From: Flavobacterium beibuense
GTDB lineage: Bacteria; Bacteroidota; Bacteroidia; Flavobacteriales; Flavobacteriaceae
Assembly (NCBI RefSeq): GCF_004151245.1
Contig: NZ_JUIW01000001.1
Location: 186,001-250,000, forward strand
Length of the DNA stretch: 64,000 bases
Direction of reading: 5' to 3'
Shown: piece after piece, positions 35,039-43,393 of the stretch
How positions within the stretch are numbered: position 1 is the first letter of the stretch
Layout of the letters: each line of letters begins with the position of its first letter
The notes under the pieces: model-generated
Told to the model about the DNA's origin: nothing
Seen by the model: only the letters and a program-made list of their open reading frames with translations
The model's database searches: none
Made by a program: the position numbers and the translations under genes

Positions 35039-35950
35039 TCAAATATACTCATAATTGCCGGATTTGTTCCGGTTGCCAATATTCATTATTACAACAGCAG
35101 CAATTATAAGGGCTATGCCTGTCCATTGTACAGCAGTTACTTTTTCATGCAGGAGTACAAAAGCCATAGTTACGGATACCGGAAGCTCCAACGAAGAAAC
35201 TATACTACCCAAACCAATACCGGTTAAAGGAAAGCCTGTGTTTAATAACAGCGGCGGAATAATGGTGCCGAATAAAGCCAGTACCAGTCCATATTTAATA
35301 AAAATATCCATGTTATAATTTCCTGTCCAGGTAAATGCAGTATAAATAAGTACTATTACTGCACCACCATATAAAAAGTAAAGACTCCTTTTTGAAGAGG
35401 AGAGATGCACTGCTATTTTATTAGAAGCAAACATTGTGGCCGTAAAGGCAGCTGCCGCAAGCAGGCCTAATACAATACCTCTCCAGTCGGGGATCTCGTT
35501 TGTGTTAAGTAAATTGGTCGCCATTGCCGTGCCTATAAGTACGATAATAACGGCTACTATTTTTTTGGCGGAAGGCAGGGTTTTGGTAAGCAGCGATTCC
35601 AGTACTACACCCATCCATACGGTTTGCATAAGTAACACAATTCCCATAGAAACAGGTATGTATATTACCGACAGGTAATAAAATACACTTGTAAATCCTG
35701 TTGATGTACCGGCTATTATAAGATGAAGTTTGTCTTTGTTTGTAGCTTTTACTTGTGTGTCCCCGTTTCTTTTCTTCTGAAAGAGGTTAATGAGTAACAT
35801 GCCAACTATGCCTAAAAGTATTTGGGATGAGGTTACTTCGGCAGTGGTATAACCTTCTTTATAAGAAAGTTTTACCATAGTGGCCAGCATACCGTAGCTG
35901 GTAGCGCCCAGGCCAACTAAAAAAACGCCTTTTAATATATTCTTGCCCAT
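35039..35950 (-). CDS. EamA/DMT-family transporter
   Basis: A 303-residue inner-membrane protein with ten hydrophobic helices arranged as two EamA repeats. Typical pieces are the N-terminal GLGATSYGMLATMVKLSY, SVIYIPVSMGIVLLMQT at the end of repeat one, and SSLELPVSVTMAFVLLHEK near the end of repeat two. The family exports metabolites such as amino acids, but specificity cannot be read. It is likely an operon with the DoxX-like gene. Confidence 0.85.
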   Translation of the reverse strand: MGKNILKGVFLVGLGATSYGMLATMVKLSYKEGYTTAEVTSSQILLGIVGMLLINLFQKKRNGDTQVKATNKDKLHLIIAGTSTGFTSVFYYLSVIYIPVSMGIVLLMQTVWMGVVLESLLTKTLPSAKKIVAVIIVLIGTAMATNLLNTNEIPDWRGIVLGLLAAAAFTATMFASNKIAVHLSSSKRSLYFLYGGAVIVLIYTAFTWTGNYNMDIFIKYGLVLALFGTIIPPLLLNTGFPLTGIGLGSIVSSLELPVSVTMAFVLLHEKVTAVQWTGIALIIAAVVIMNIGNRNKSGNYEYI

Positions 35951-36073
35951 TTGTTTTATTGAAAAACAAAGTTACTGTTTAAGTTTTTACCAATAAGTTA
36001 AAACTATGTTTATGGTTAATATACTAAATCAACTAAAAATATAGTTATAGGTAATAACCTACATCTTAACTAT

Positions 36074-36679
36074 ATGACTGCCAAATTATACTTACTGTTA
36101 CTGCTTTCTGTTTTTAGTTGTTCAGGAACTAAAAAAGAGGAGCCTAAAGTAACCGAAAAAGACTATTCTGCCATACATACCGAAGCGCTTACCTTTTGTA
36201 AAGAAAAAGGTTTTAGCGAAGATTACTATTTTTTGGTAGACATGAGTGTACATTCTGGTAAGAACCGCTTCTTTGTATATAGTTTTAAAGATACGCTTGT
36301 TACCGACAAGAATCTGGTTACACACGGCAGCTGCGATAAGTTTGACGATAACCCATATAAATACCAAACTGCCAAATTCAGTAACAGAGCCGACAGTCAT
36401 TGTTCTTCCAAAGGGAAATATAAGGTTGGAAAACGGGATTACAGTTCGTGGGGTATTAATGTAAAATACTGGCTGCACGGACTGGAAGAAAGCAATAACA
36501 ATGCAGTAGACAGGGTAGTGGTATTACACTCTTGGGATGCCGTGTCAAACAGGGAAATCTATCCTCAATATAGTCCGCTTAGTTGGGGTTGCCCTGCGGT
36601 GTCAGATATTTTTATGAAGAAACTGGATGAAAAGCTGAAACAGACAACCAAGCCTGTTTTGTTATGGATTATAGAATAG
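36074..36679 (+). CDS. murein L,D-transpeptidase-catalytic-domain lipoprotein
   Basis: A 201-residue lipoprotein (lipobox FSCS, Cys16) of the YkuD_2 type (murein L,D-transpeptidase catalytic domain family). The domain includes FLVDMSVHSGKNRFFVY, THGSCDKFDDNP, VVLHSWDAV with the His, and the active Cys in LSWGCPAVS. It may crosslink or remodel peptidoglycan, or act as a carboxypeptidase. A classical YkuD L,D-transpeptidase is encoded separately in this window. The gene is flanked by reverse-strand genes and stands alone. Confidence 0.85.
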   Translation: MTAKLYLLLLLSVFSCSGTKKEEPKVTEKDYSAIHTEALTFCKEKGFSEDYYFLVDMSVHSGKNRFFVYSFKDTLVTDKNLVTHGSCDKFDDNPYKYQTAKFSNRADSHCSSKGKYKVGKRDYSSWGINVKYWLHGLEESNNNAVDRVVVLHSWDAVSNREIYPQYSPLSWGCPAVSDIFMKKLDEKLKQTTKPVLLWIIE

Positions 36680-36698
36680 AGTGGATTTGTTGATTAGG

Positions 36699-37106
36699 TT
36701 AACTGTGTTTCTTCGCTTCTTCAAGTAAATCGCTAAGGTGAACCCTTAATGCTTTTACCGATATGCTTATTTCCCAAAAGGAAACAGCAAACGATGCTAA
36801 TAAAAGTAACAGGCTTAGCCCGAAAATATAGGTGCCCCAAAGGTTACTGCCTACAAATAATAATGCCATTGCAAATACCGAAAAGAACAGGCTTAATACT
36901 CCGTACATCTGCATGTGGCGTATTAAGGTCAGTCTTTTGTTGAGGTTTTGTATTTCCAGTAATATACTTTTTGTTTCGTTTTCGTCGTAGTTTTTCTTTA
37001 ACCCGCGAACTATAGTGGCAATGGTAAGGAATCTGTTGGTATAAGCAAGCAGGATTAATGATGTTGCCGAAAATAAAAGAGCCGGGGTTTCAAGGGAAAG
37101 ATTCAT
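36699..37106 (-). CDS. DUF2721-family membrane protein
   Basis: A 135-residue protein with three hydrophobic helices (about 8-28, 67-87, 90-112) and a cytoplasmic basic linker between the first two. LETPALLFSATSLILLAYTNRFLTIA and the mid segment LNKRLTLIRHMQMYG (quoted in part) match the DUF2721 family. No function is known. It converges on the transpeptidase gene. Confidence 0.8.
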   Translation of the reverse strand: MNLSLETPALLFSATSLILLAYTNRFLTIATIVRGLKKNYDENETKSILLEIQNLNKRLTLIRHMQMYGVLSLFFSVFAMALLFVGSNLWGTYIFGLSLLLLLASFAVSFWEISISVKALRVHLSDLLEEAKKHS

Positions 37107-37160
37107 AAATCAGGTTTGTGAAATGGTGTTATAAAGATACTTTTTTTAATGAAGCCTTTA

Positions 37161-37190
37161 ACAAAAAACCTGCAACTTTCGATGCAGGCT
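37161..37190 (-). terminator. probable terminator after the DUF922-like gene
   Basis: A CCTGCA / TGCAGG stem with an 8-nt loop and a T-run on the reverse strand. The stem is short. Confidence 0.5.
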
Positions 37191-37196
37191 TCTCGG

Positions 37197-37787
37197 TTAT
37201 TTTTTCTTCTTTTTCTTTGGTTTGCAGGTTTTGCAAAAATCAGCGAGTTCTTCAATTTCTTTCAGCACCTCTTCGTGAAGCCTTTTAAGTTCTTCACTTT
37301 TTTGACCTATGTCGGTTGCTTTTCCTGCTTTGGCAGTCCTGTCGGCATACTCTCTTCTTATATTATCAAATAATGGTTGTACATAACTAATATCTGAAAA
37401 AGTACCTTTTTCCTCATAAAGCATTTTCCTGAATTTTCGGGCATACAGTTCGCAGGCGTCAAATTCATATTGGGCAAAATCTACCATTTTTAATGCTGTT
37501 TCCTCATTAGGTGCGATTATAATAGCCGATTCAGGAAAAAACCTGTTGCTTACTTTAGAATTAAAGTTTTTGGTAAGCATAAACTCTATATTGGTCATTT
37601 GTACGCCATAATCTAAACTGGCAGAACTGTAAACACTATAAAGGTTTGTTTCTCCTATTTGTGTGCTTTCCGATTTGAAATCGGCCAACGTTAATTTATA
37701 TTCCGGGTTCCAGTCTACAACATTAAAATCCTGTGCGGTAAGTATGCTGCATATAAAAAACAGGGCGAGTGTAATGTGTGTTTTCAT
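37197..37787 (-). CDS. exported DUF922-like protein lacking the HExxH zinc site
   Basis: A 196-residue exported protein (signal peptide ending near ILTAQ). Segments WNPEYKLTLADFKSES and CELYARKFRKML resemble DUF922-type putative Zn-peptidases, where the second segment is preceded by HExxHFD. Here the aligned stretch is FAQYEFD (104-110), so both metal-binding His and the Glu are missing while FD and the YARK helix remain. The C-terminus is Lys-rich with two Cys (DFCKTCK). I read it as a catalytically dead relative; the family call is from memory and moderately sure. Confidence 0.6.
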   Translation of the reverse strand: MKTHITLALFFICSILTAQDFNVVDWNPEYKLTLADFKSESTQIGETNLYSVYSSASLDYGVQMTNIEFMLTKNFNSKVSNRFFPESAIIIAPNEETALKMVDFAQYEFDACELYARKFRKMLYEEKGTFSDISYVQPLFDNIRREYADRTAKAGKATDIGQKSEELKRLHEEVLKEIEELADFCKTCKPKKKKKK

Positions 37788-37840
37788 AGCTTTTTAAAAT
37801 TTTTCGCAAAACTAAGTAATTAAGCAGATTATAAAAACAT

Positions 37841-37868
37841 AAAAAAACCTGTGGCTCTCACCACAGGT
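37841..37868 (-). terminator. terminator after htpG
   Basis: On the reverse strand ACCTGTGG / CCACAGGT stem with a 6-nt loop and a T-run. Confidence 0.85.
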
Positions 37869-37929
37869 CTGTTATAATTATTTTGAAGAGAGATTTCTCG
37901 ACTTCACGATGTTTCGCCCGAAATGGAAA

Positions 37930-39816
37930 TTACTTTATCAGGTCAAAACTACGTTTTACAAAAGCGGTAAGCTCTTCACCCTTAAGAAGGTTTTGAGATA
38001 GCTTGGCAAGGTCAAGCGCCTGTTTTACCAATGCTTCCTGATGCGTTTTGTCTCCGCTGTTAAGTATGTTTGATGTAAGCTCGTGGTTAGTGTTTACAAT
38101 AAGGTTGTACATTTCAGGGAAGTTACCCATACCAAACATACCTCCGCCACCTGTCTGGCTCATTTCTTTCATACGGCGCATAAACTCAGGCTGTGTAATC
38201 CTGAACGGAGCTGCATTACTGTCCATAGCCTCAAGCTGAACGCTGTAAGTGGTTTTAGGTACAATCTCTTCCAGTACGGTTTTAAGTTTTTCCTTTTCTT
38301 CTTCGCTTAGTTTAGAGATCTGCTCGTCGTCTTTCTTAATAAGCTTGTCTATATGATCGGCATCTACACGTGCAAAAGTAAGATTCTCGTTATCGGCCTC
38401 TAATTTTTGTATTAAGTGTGATACGATAGGGGAGTCAAGAAGAAGTACTTCGTATCCTTTCTCTTTAGCATCTGCAATATAGCTGTGCTGTGCATCCTTA
38501 TCGCTTGCATAAAGTATTACCAGTTTACCGTCTTTATCTGTCTGGTTTGCTTTAAGGGCTTCTTTAAGTTCTTCCAGTGTGTAGAATTTGTTGTCTACAG
38601 TCGGGTATAGTACAAATGCACCTGCTTTCTCGTAGAATTTAGGCTCGCTAAGCATACCATACTCCAATACGATTTTAATATCGTTCCATTTTTGCTCAAA
38701 GTCCTCACGGTTTTCTGTAAACAGTGATTTAAGTTTATCGGCTACTTTACGTGTAATGTAGTTGGATATCTTTTTAACGGCACCATCTGCCTGAAGGTAA
38801 GAACGCGATACGTTTAACGGAATATCCGGAGAGTCGATTACACCTCTAAGCATGGTAAGGAATTCCGGTACTATACCTTCTACGTTATCGGTAACAAAAA
38901 CCTGATTTTGGTATAGCTGTATCTTGTCTTTCTGAACCTGTAAATCGGCAGAAAGTTTAGGGAAGTATAAAATACCCGTAAGGTTAAACGGATAGTCTAC
39001 ATTAAGGTGGATGTTAAACAGCGGCTCCTCAAACTGCATCGGGTATAACTCATGGTAGAAGTTTTTGTAATCTTCCTCGTTAAGGTCGCTAGGCTGTTTT
39101 GTCCATGCCGGGTTAGGATTGTTTATAATGTTGTCAACCGTAATCTCTTCTGCTTTGTAATCTTCAGGAGCATCTTCCGGTTTAGGAAGTGTTTCTGTAC
39201 GGGTACCGAATTTAATAGGCACCGGCATAAACTTGTTGTATTTTTTAAGCAGTTCGCTAATGCGGTGCTCTTCTAAAAATTCTGTAGAATCATCTGCAAT
39301 GTGCAGGATTATTTCTGTACCTCTTTCGGTCTTGTCAGAAGGCTCTAGTGTAAACTCAGGGCTACCGTCGCAAGTCCAGTGTACTGCAGGCTCATCTTTA
39401 TAAGATTTGGTGATAATCTCTACTTTTTCAGCAACCATAAATGCTGAGTAGAAACCTAAACCAAAGTGCCCTATAATGCCTGAATCTTTAGCTGAGTCTT
39501 TGTATTTTTCAAGGAACTCCTCAGCTCCGGAGAAAGCTACCTGATTGATGTATTTTTCTACCTCTTCACCTGTCATACCAATACCCTGATCGATAATATG
39601 AAGCTTTTTACCTTCCTTGTCTACCTTAACCTCTATAACAGGATTGCCATATTCTACTTTGGCTTCTCCTATGCCTGTAAGGTGTTTAAGTTTAAGTGTA
39701 GCATCTGTTGCATTTGAAACCAGCTCACGTAAAAAGATTTCGTGGTCGCTGTATAGAAATTTCTTGATTAAGGGAAATATGTTCTCTACCGAAACATTAA
39801 TTTTTCCTGTTGTCAT
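37930..39816 (-). CDS. htpG: molecular chaperone HtpG (Hsp90)
   Basis: A 628-residue Hsp90. The N-terminal GHKL ATPase domain shows LRELVSNATDATLKLKHL, the DQGIGMTGEEV loop and GIIGHFGLGFYSAFMVAEKV (quoted in part). The middle domain holds the catalytic Arg region NVSRSYLQADGAVKKI, and a C-terminal dimerisation domain completes the normal length. There is no insertion or truncation. It is a stress-related folding chaperone. The upstream ~350 bp is gene-free and holds inverted repeats that could be regulatory. Confidence 0.95.
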   Translation of the reverse strand: MTTGKINVSVENIFPLIKKFLYSDHEIFLRELVSNATDATLKLKHLTGIGEAKVEYGNPVIEVKVDKEGKKLHIIDQGIGMTGEEVEKYINQVAFSGAEEFLEKYKDSAKDSGIIGHFGLGFYSAFMVAEKVEIITKSYKDEPAVHWTCDGSPEFTLEPSDKTERGTEIILHIADDSTEFLEEHRISELLKKYNKFMPVPIKFGTRTETLPKPEDAPEDYKAEEITVDNIINNPNPAWTKQPSDLNEEDYKNFYHELYPMQFEEPLFNIHLNVDYPFNLTGILYFPKLSADLQVQKDKIQLYQNQVFVTDNVEGIVPEFLTMLRGVIDSPDIPLNVSRSYLQADGAVKKISNYITRKVADKLKSLFTENREDFEQKWNDIKIVLEYGMLSEPKFYEKAGAFVLYPTVDNKFYTLEELKEALKANQTDKDGKLVILYASDKDAQHSYIADAKEKGYEVLLLDSPIVSHLIQKLEADNENLTFARVDADHIDKLIKKDDEQISKLSEEEKEKLKTVLEEIVPKTTYSVQLEAMDSNAAPFRITQPEFMRRMKEMSQTGGGGMFGMGNFPEMYNLIVNTNHELTSNILNSGDKTHQEALVKQALDLAKLSQNLLKGEELTAFVKRSFDLIK

Positions 39817-40164
39817 AGTATGATGTTTTTTATTGTTTTCTGATTGTGCTTATTCAAATAAGATACCAACACTCGTTTGGTGACAAATTGACATTTTGTT
39901 TTCCACGTTTGTCAGTAATCAATGGTTTTGATTTGTTAAAAAAAGAAAATTTTAAGAAAACATTAATTACAGCGGGGGTTTGCGAGGTTTTTTATTCTAA
40001 TCCCGCTGATAATAAATGATTTGTAAGAGGTGAAAAAAATCTCACGTGAAATTAACCGATATTTCCTGTTAAAAAACAGTGGTAGCTATTGTTTGGTAAC
40101 ACTAAATGTGATTAACTTTATTCAACGAAATAAGTATATAACCTAAAAACTTAAAATAGCAGTT
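39817..40164. other. gene-free region between htpG and the lipocalin-like gene
   Basis: 348 bp without a credible ORF. It contains TGACAAA (39881-39887) facing TTTGTCA (39908-39914), with TTGACATTTTGT between them; an AGCGGG..CCCGCT pair around 39973-40007; and a small CTGTT/AACAG hairpin near 40070. No TAnnTTTG element was found on either strand. The TGACAAA repeats sit on the htpG side and may be a stress-promoter site. Confidence 0.5.
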
Positions 40165-40614
40165 ATGAAAAAAGTATTGTTTTTATGCATGTGTGTAATT
40201 GCCTTAGCCTCATGCTCTTCGCTACATCAAAAATCGCAGGTTGGTATTAAAGGAAACTGGACAATATCAAGCGTTACCTATCCGGGATCAGACTATATTA
40301 AGGTAACTTCCTTTGATGTTGCCGACTCTCAATGCTTTGTGGGAAGCTCATGGAAGTTTGTGAGTAACAACAACACTGGCGAAATGACCCTAAATAAAGT
40401 AGGTTGCCCTGCTTTTTCAAGTCCTATTATATGGTCGGTAACTAAAGACGGATCATTTACGCTAAAAATTACCGAAGGTGAAAAAGGGAAAAGAGTAACT
40501 CAGGGTTATTTCCTTAAAGTAATGAACCAGTCTGAAAGTTCATTCCAACTTGTAGACAATGTAAATGTTGGCGGTAAGAATGTAGATGTTGTTTACCAGT
40601 TTAACAAAATGTAA
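40165..40614 (+). CDS. lipocalin-like lipoprotein
   Basis: A 149-residue lipoprotein (lipobox LASC, Cys17). The mature domain shows the lipocalin-like opening IKGNWTISSVTYPG and an alternating beta pattern with two Cys (QCFVGSSW, KVGCPAF) that could form a disulfide. Such proteins are common envelope lipoproteins in Flavobacteriia with unknown ligands. It is followed 25 nt later by the OmpA-like lipoprotein gene, probably in one transcript. Confidence 0.8.
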   Translation: MKKVLFLCMCVIALASCSSLHQKSQVGIKGNWTISSVTYPGSDYIKVTSFDVADSQCFVGSSWKFVSNNNTGEMTLNKVGCPAFSSPIIWSVTKDGSFTLKITEGEKGKRVTQGYFLKVMNQSESSFQLVDNVNVGGKNVDVVYQFNKM

Positions 40615-40639
40615 TATCAATAAAACAAAAATAAAGATT

Positions 40640-41332
40640 ATGAAAACGACGAAAATTTATTTATTGGCTTTTGCCTTTATTTTCAGTATAGGTTTTACAT
40701 CGTGTGAAGCCACAAAGAATATGAATAATACACAAAAAGGTGCCGGTATTGGTGCTGCTTCGGGAGCGGTTATCGGTGGTATTATAGGTAACAATGTTGG
40801 TAAAGGAGGTAATACTGCACTGGGTGCCATTATTGGTGGTGTTGTAGGTGGTACTGCCGGAGGTCTTATAGGTAACAGTATGGACAAACAGGCAAGAGAG
40901 ATTGATGAGGCTTTACCGGGTGCAGAAGTTGAAAGGGTAGGAGAAGGTATTAAACTTACACTGGGTGAGAACTCGGTTAATTTTGACCTTAACAAATCTT
41001 CATTAACTTCTACAGCAAAAGCTAATCTTGATAAGCTTGTTCCTGTATTTAATGACTATCCTGATACTAACATTGATATTTTTGGTTATACTGACAGTAG
41101 CGGTAGCGATGATTACAACCTTAAATTATCTGAGCAGAGAGCTGCTTCAGTAAAAACATATCTGGTTAGTAAAGGTTTAAGTGCCGGTCGTATCAATACA
41201 ATTGGTCGTGGCGAGGCAGATCCTATTGCTTCAAATGATACTAAAGAAGGTATGAGTAAAAACCGTCGTGTTGAGTTTGCAATTACTGCAAATGAAAAAA
41301 TGGTTGAAGATGCTAAAAAACAGGCTCAATAA
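40640..41332 (+). CDS. OmpA-family lipoprotein with glycine-zipper region
   Basis: A 230-residue lipoprotein (lipobox FTSC, Cys22). Residues about 35-80 form a glycine-zipper region (GAGIGAASGAVIGGIIG and repeats), followed by an OmpA-like peptidoglycan-binding domain (about 110-220) with NFDLNKSSLTSTAKANLDKL, FGYTDSSGSDDYNLKLSEQRA and KNRRVEFAI. It resembles the Pal/YiaD group and tethers the outer membrane to peptidoglycan. The frame starts earlier at 40586, but ATG 40640 gives the signal peptide and is chosen. Confidence 0.9.
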   Translation: MKTTKIYLLAFAFIFSIGFTSCEATKNMNNTQKGAGIGAASGAVIGGIIGNNVGKGGNTALGAIIGGVVGGTAGGLIGNSMDKQAREIDEALPGAEVERVGEGIKLTLGENSVNFDLNKSSLTSTAKANLDKLVPVFNDYPDTNIDIFGYTDSSGSDDYNLKLSEQRAASVKTYLVSKGLSAGRINTIGRGEADPIASNDTKEGMSKNRRVEFAITANEKMVEDAKKQAQ

Positions 41333-41356
41333 TAAATTGAGTTATATATACAGAAA

Positions 41357-41390
41357 TAAAAAAGGCTGCCTATTGGCAGCCTTTTTTATT
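41357..41390. terminator. bidirectional terminator
   Basis: AAAAAGGCTGCC / GGCAGCCTTTTT stem around TATT, between convergent genes. Confidence 0.9.
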
Positions 41391-42002
41391 TTATCTCCAG
41401 TCGGAATCTCCTCGGTTTTTTCCTAAGTAGAAAACAAGGCCTGCAGAAAGGTTTAATAACTTACCTACCGAAGGCGGATCGGTTTCATTTCTGTATCGTG
41501 CGCCGTTATAATCAAAATCCTGACTGAAATTCATTATAAATGATGAGTCAAGATAAAAAGCCATACGATCAGTAATTTTGATTTGAGGCGTAATACCAAA
41601 AATAATATGGCCAATATTATCCTGGCCCGGATAGCGTTGCGATTTCATATTAGAATATCCAAGCCCGGCATGTGCTAAAAGATTAAAGCTAGTATCGCTG
41701 TGATATTTCAGATTAAAGGTGCGGGCAAGATTATTTACAACCTGTGCCGAAACCCTAAAATAATCAGAGCCATAGTTGGGAACATCTTTTTTTCTGAATT
41801 TATCTGAGCCGAAATCAAATTTAAACCCCCATTGCTCATCTGCCATATAACGGAAGGCAAATTCGTAATGTCTGAAATCAGAAAATCTTGCTACAGGAAT
41901 ACTCGCTCCATAGCCCCCTTCTAGGGAAAACTGGTCATTTTTACTTTGAGAAAAAGCGCAAAAAGAGAGCGCCAGCATACAAAGTGTGATGGTTTTTTTC
42001 AT
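41391..42002 (-). CDS. outer-membrane beta-barrel protein
   Basis: A 203-residue protein with a signal peptide (cleavage near CAFS). The mature part has the alternating strands of a small porin-like beta-barrel: FSLEGGYGASIPVA, FAFRYMADEQWGFKFDFG, FNLLAHAGLGYSNM (in parts), ending in LNLSAGLVFYLGKN. It fits the outer-membrane beta-barrel (OmpW/OmpA-like) families. It was probably the ancestor of a porin or adhesin scaffold, but no specific role can be read. The gene is preceded by a 300-bp gene-free region. Confidence 0.75.
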   Translation of the reverse strand: MKKTITLCMLALSFCAFSQSKNDQFSLEGGYGASIPVARFSDFRHYEFAFRYMADEQWGFKFDFGSDKFRKKDVPNYGSDYFRVSAQVVNNLARTFNLKYHSDTSFNLLAHAGLGYSNMKSQRYPGQDNIGHIIFGITPQIKITDRMAFYLDSSFIMNFSQDFDYNGARYRNETDPPSVGKLLNLSAGLVFYLGKNRGDSDWR

Positions 42003-42196
42003 GTTTTAATAATTGGGTTAGATAGGTGTGTTTGTGTAAAGAAATAAAAAAAAAATAAAAAACAGTAAAAACTTAAAACCGCTACTACACTTTTTACGTA
42101 TATATAACATATGTTATGATTTTTTTAAGAATTTATGAGATTCAATATTCTAAATGATATCTCACAAACGAGTTTGTTTATTTATTGGTTAGGTTG

Positions 42197-42243
42197 ATAA
42201 GGGTGCTTTCTCCTCTTTTGAGATTGCGCCCTTATTTATTTTT
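42197..42243 (+). terminator. orphan terminator hairpin
   Basis: ATAAGGGTGC / GCGCCCTTAT (10 bp, one T-G pair), a TT/TT internal loop, then TCTC/GAGA, followed by TTATTTTT. No + strand gene ends here: the previous one is closed at 41357-41390. Confidence 0.7.
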
Positions 42244-42273
42244 AAGCACAGGGCTTTTTTGCTGTAAATCCTT

Positions 42274-42281
42274 TACTTTTG
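42274..42281 (+). promoter_or_regulatory. -7 element for the ABC ATPase gene
   Basis: TACTTTTG fits TAnnTTTG, 25 nt before the ATG. Confidence 0.5.
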
Positions 42282-42306
42282 CAGGATTAAAAATTTATAA
42301 TTTTCA

Positions 42307-43266
42307 ATGCTTGCTGTAAAGAATATTTCTTTTGGATATACCGAAAAAAAAATAATCCATAATCTGGATTTTACTGTTAAGAAAGGACAGAATATAGCTG
42401 TAATAGGTGAAAGCGGTTGCGGAAAAAGCACTCTGCTTAAACTTATTTATGGACTGTTTGATCTTGATGAGGGAGAGATAATCTATAAGGGAGAACCTGT
42501 TTTAGGACCAAAGTTTAACCTTATCCCGGGAATGCCGTACATGAAATATCTGGCTCAGGATTTTGATTTGATGCCCTATATAACTGCAGCTGAAAATGTA
42601 GGGGCTTATCTTTCTAATTTTTATCCGGAACAAAAACAAGAACGCATTGCCGAGCTTTTGGAAATTGTAGAGATGACCGAATTTGCCGATATAAAGGCAC
42701 AATACCTTAGCGGAGGGCAACAACAACGTATAGCACTCGCAAAAGTATTGGCATTGGAACCGGAGATCTTGCTTCTTGATGAGCCTTTTAGCCATATAGA
42801 TAACTTTAGGAAAAATGCTTTGAGGAGAAACCTTTTTGCTTATCTCAAACAAAAAGGAGTTACCTGTATTGTTGCCACACACGATAGTACCGATGCACTT
42901 TCTTTTGCTGATGAGACTATAGTGATAAAAGGGGGAAGGATGATAGGTAAAGCACCCTCTAAAGAAATTTATTATAACCCCACAGATAAGTATACAGCAT
43001 CACTTTTTGGTGAAGTTAACCAGATAAAACTGGAACTGCTTACACTAACACAAAAGGAAGACGAAACAGTTTTAATTTATCCGCACCAGCTTAAAGTAAC
43101 AGAAGAAGGTCCGCTTAAAGTTGTTGTTAAACAATGCTATTTTAAGGGTAACCGATATCTTATTAAATCGGCCTTAAACAGGCAGGTAATATTTTTTGAA
43201 CATTATAAAGAATTACCAGTAAATACAGAAGTAAGCCTTACGGTTGATAGAAACGCCTTTGGATAA
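42307..43266 (+). CDS. PotA/FbpC-like ABC transporter ATP-binding protein
   Basis: A 319-residue ABC ATPase: Walker A GESGCGKST (34-42), Q-loop AQDFDLMP, signature YLSGGQQQRIALAK, Walker B EILLLDEPFSHID, and H-loop ATHDSTDAL. A ~80-residue C-terminal part after residue 240 (LIYPHQLKVTEEGPLK) resembles the TOBE-like regulatory domain of importers. No permease or binding-protein gene lies nearby, so the partner is unknown. It may energise a distant importer or act in a soluble role. Confidence 0.85.
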   Translation: MLAVKNISFGYTEKKIIHNLDFTVKKGQNIAVIGESGCGKSTLLKLIYGLFDLDEGEIIYKGEPVLGPKFNLIPGMPYMKYLAQDFDLMPYITAAENVGAYLSNFYPEQKQERIAELLEIVEMTEFADIKAQYLSGGQQQRIALAKVLALEPEILLLDEPFSHIDNFRKNALRRNLFAYLKQKGVTCIVATHDSTDALSFADETIVIKGGRMIGKAPSKEIYYNPTDKYTASLFGEVNQIKLELLTLTQKEDETVLIYPHQLKVTEEGPLKVVVKQCYFKGNRYLIKSALNRQVIFFEHYKELPVNTEVSLTVDRNAFG

Positions 43267-43393
43267 TCTGTCTTAAATATTGTAAAGCAGTTGTTTAGCA
43301 TTCTTAAGTTTTGTCAAAAAACCAAATTATTTTCAATTCCTTTTTAAGGAATGTTTATTTTTACATCTGCATTTTTATTAAAACAAACAATTT

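Larger units (their letters stand above)
42003..42306. other. structured gene-free region before the ABC ATPase gene
   Basis: 304 bp without an ORF. It holds a perfect 14-bp palindrome ATAACATATGTTAT (42104-42117), a TGAGAT..ATCTCA pair (42136-42141 with 42159-42164), an ACAAAC-GA-GTTTGT hairpin (42164-42177), a two-part terminator hairpin (42197-42235) and a -7 element (42274-42281). Confidence 0.6.
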
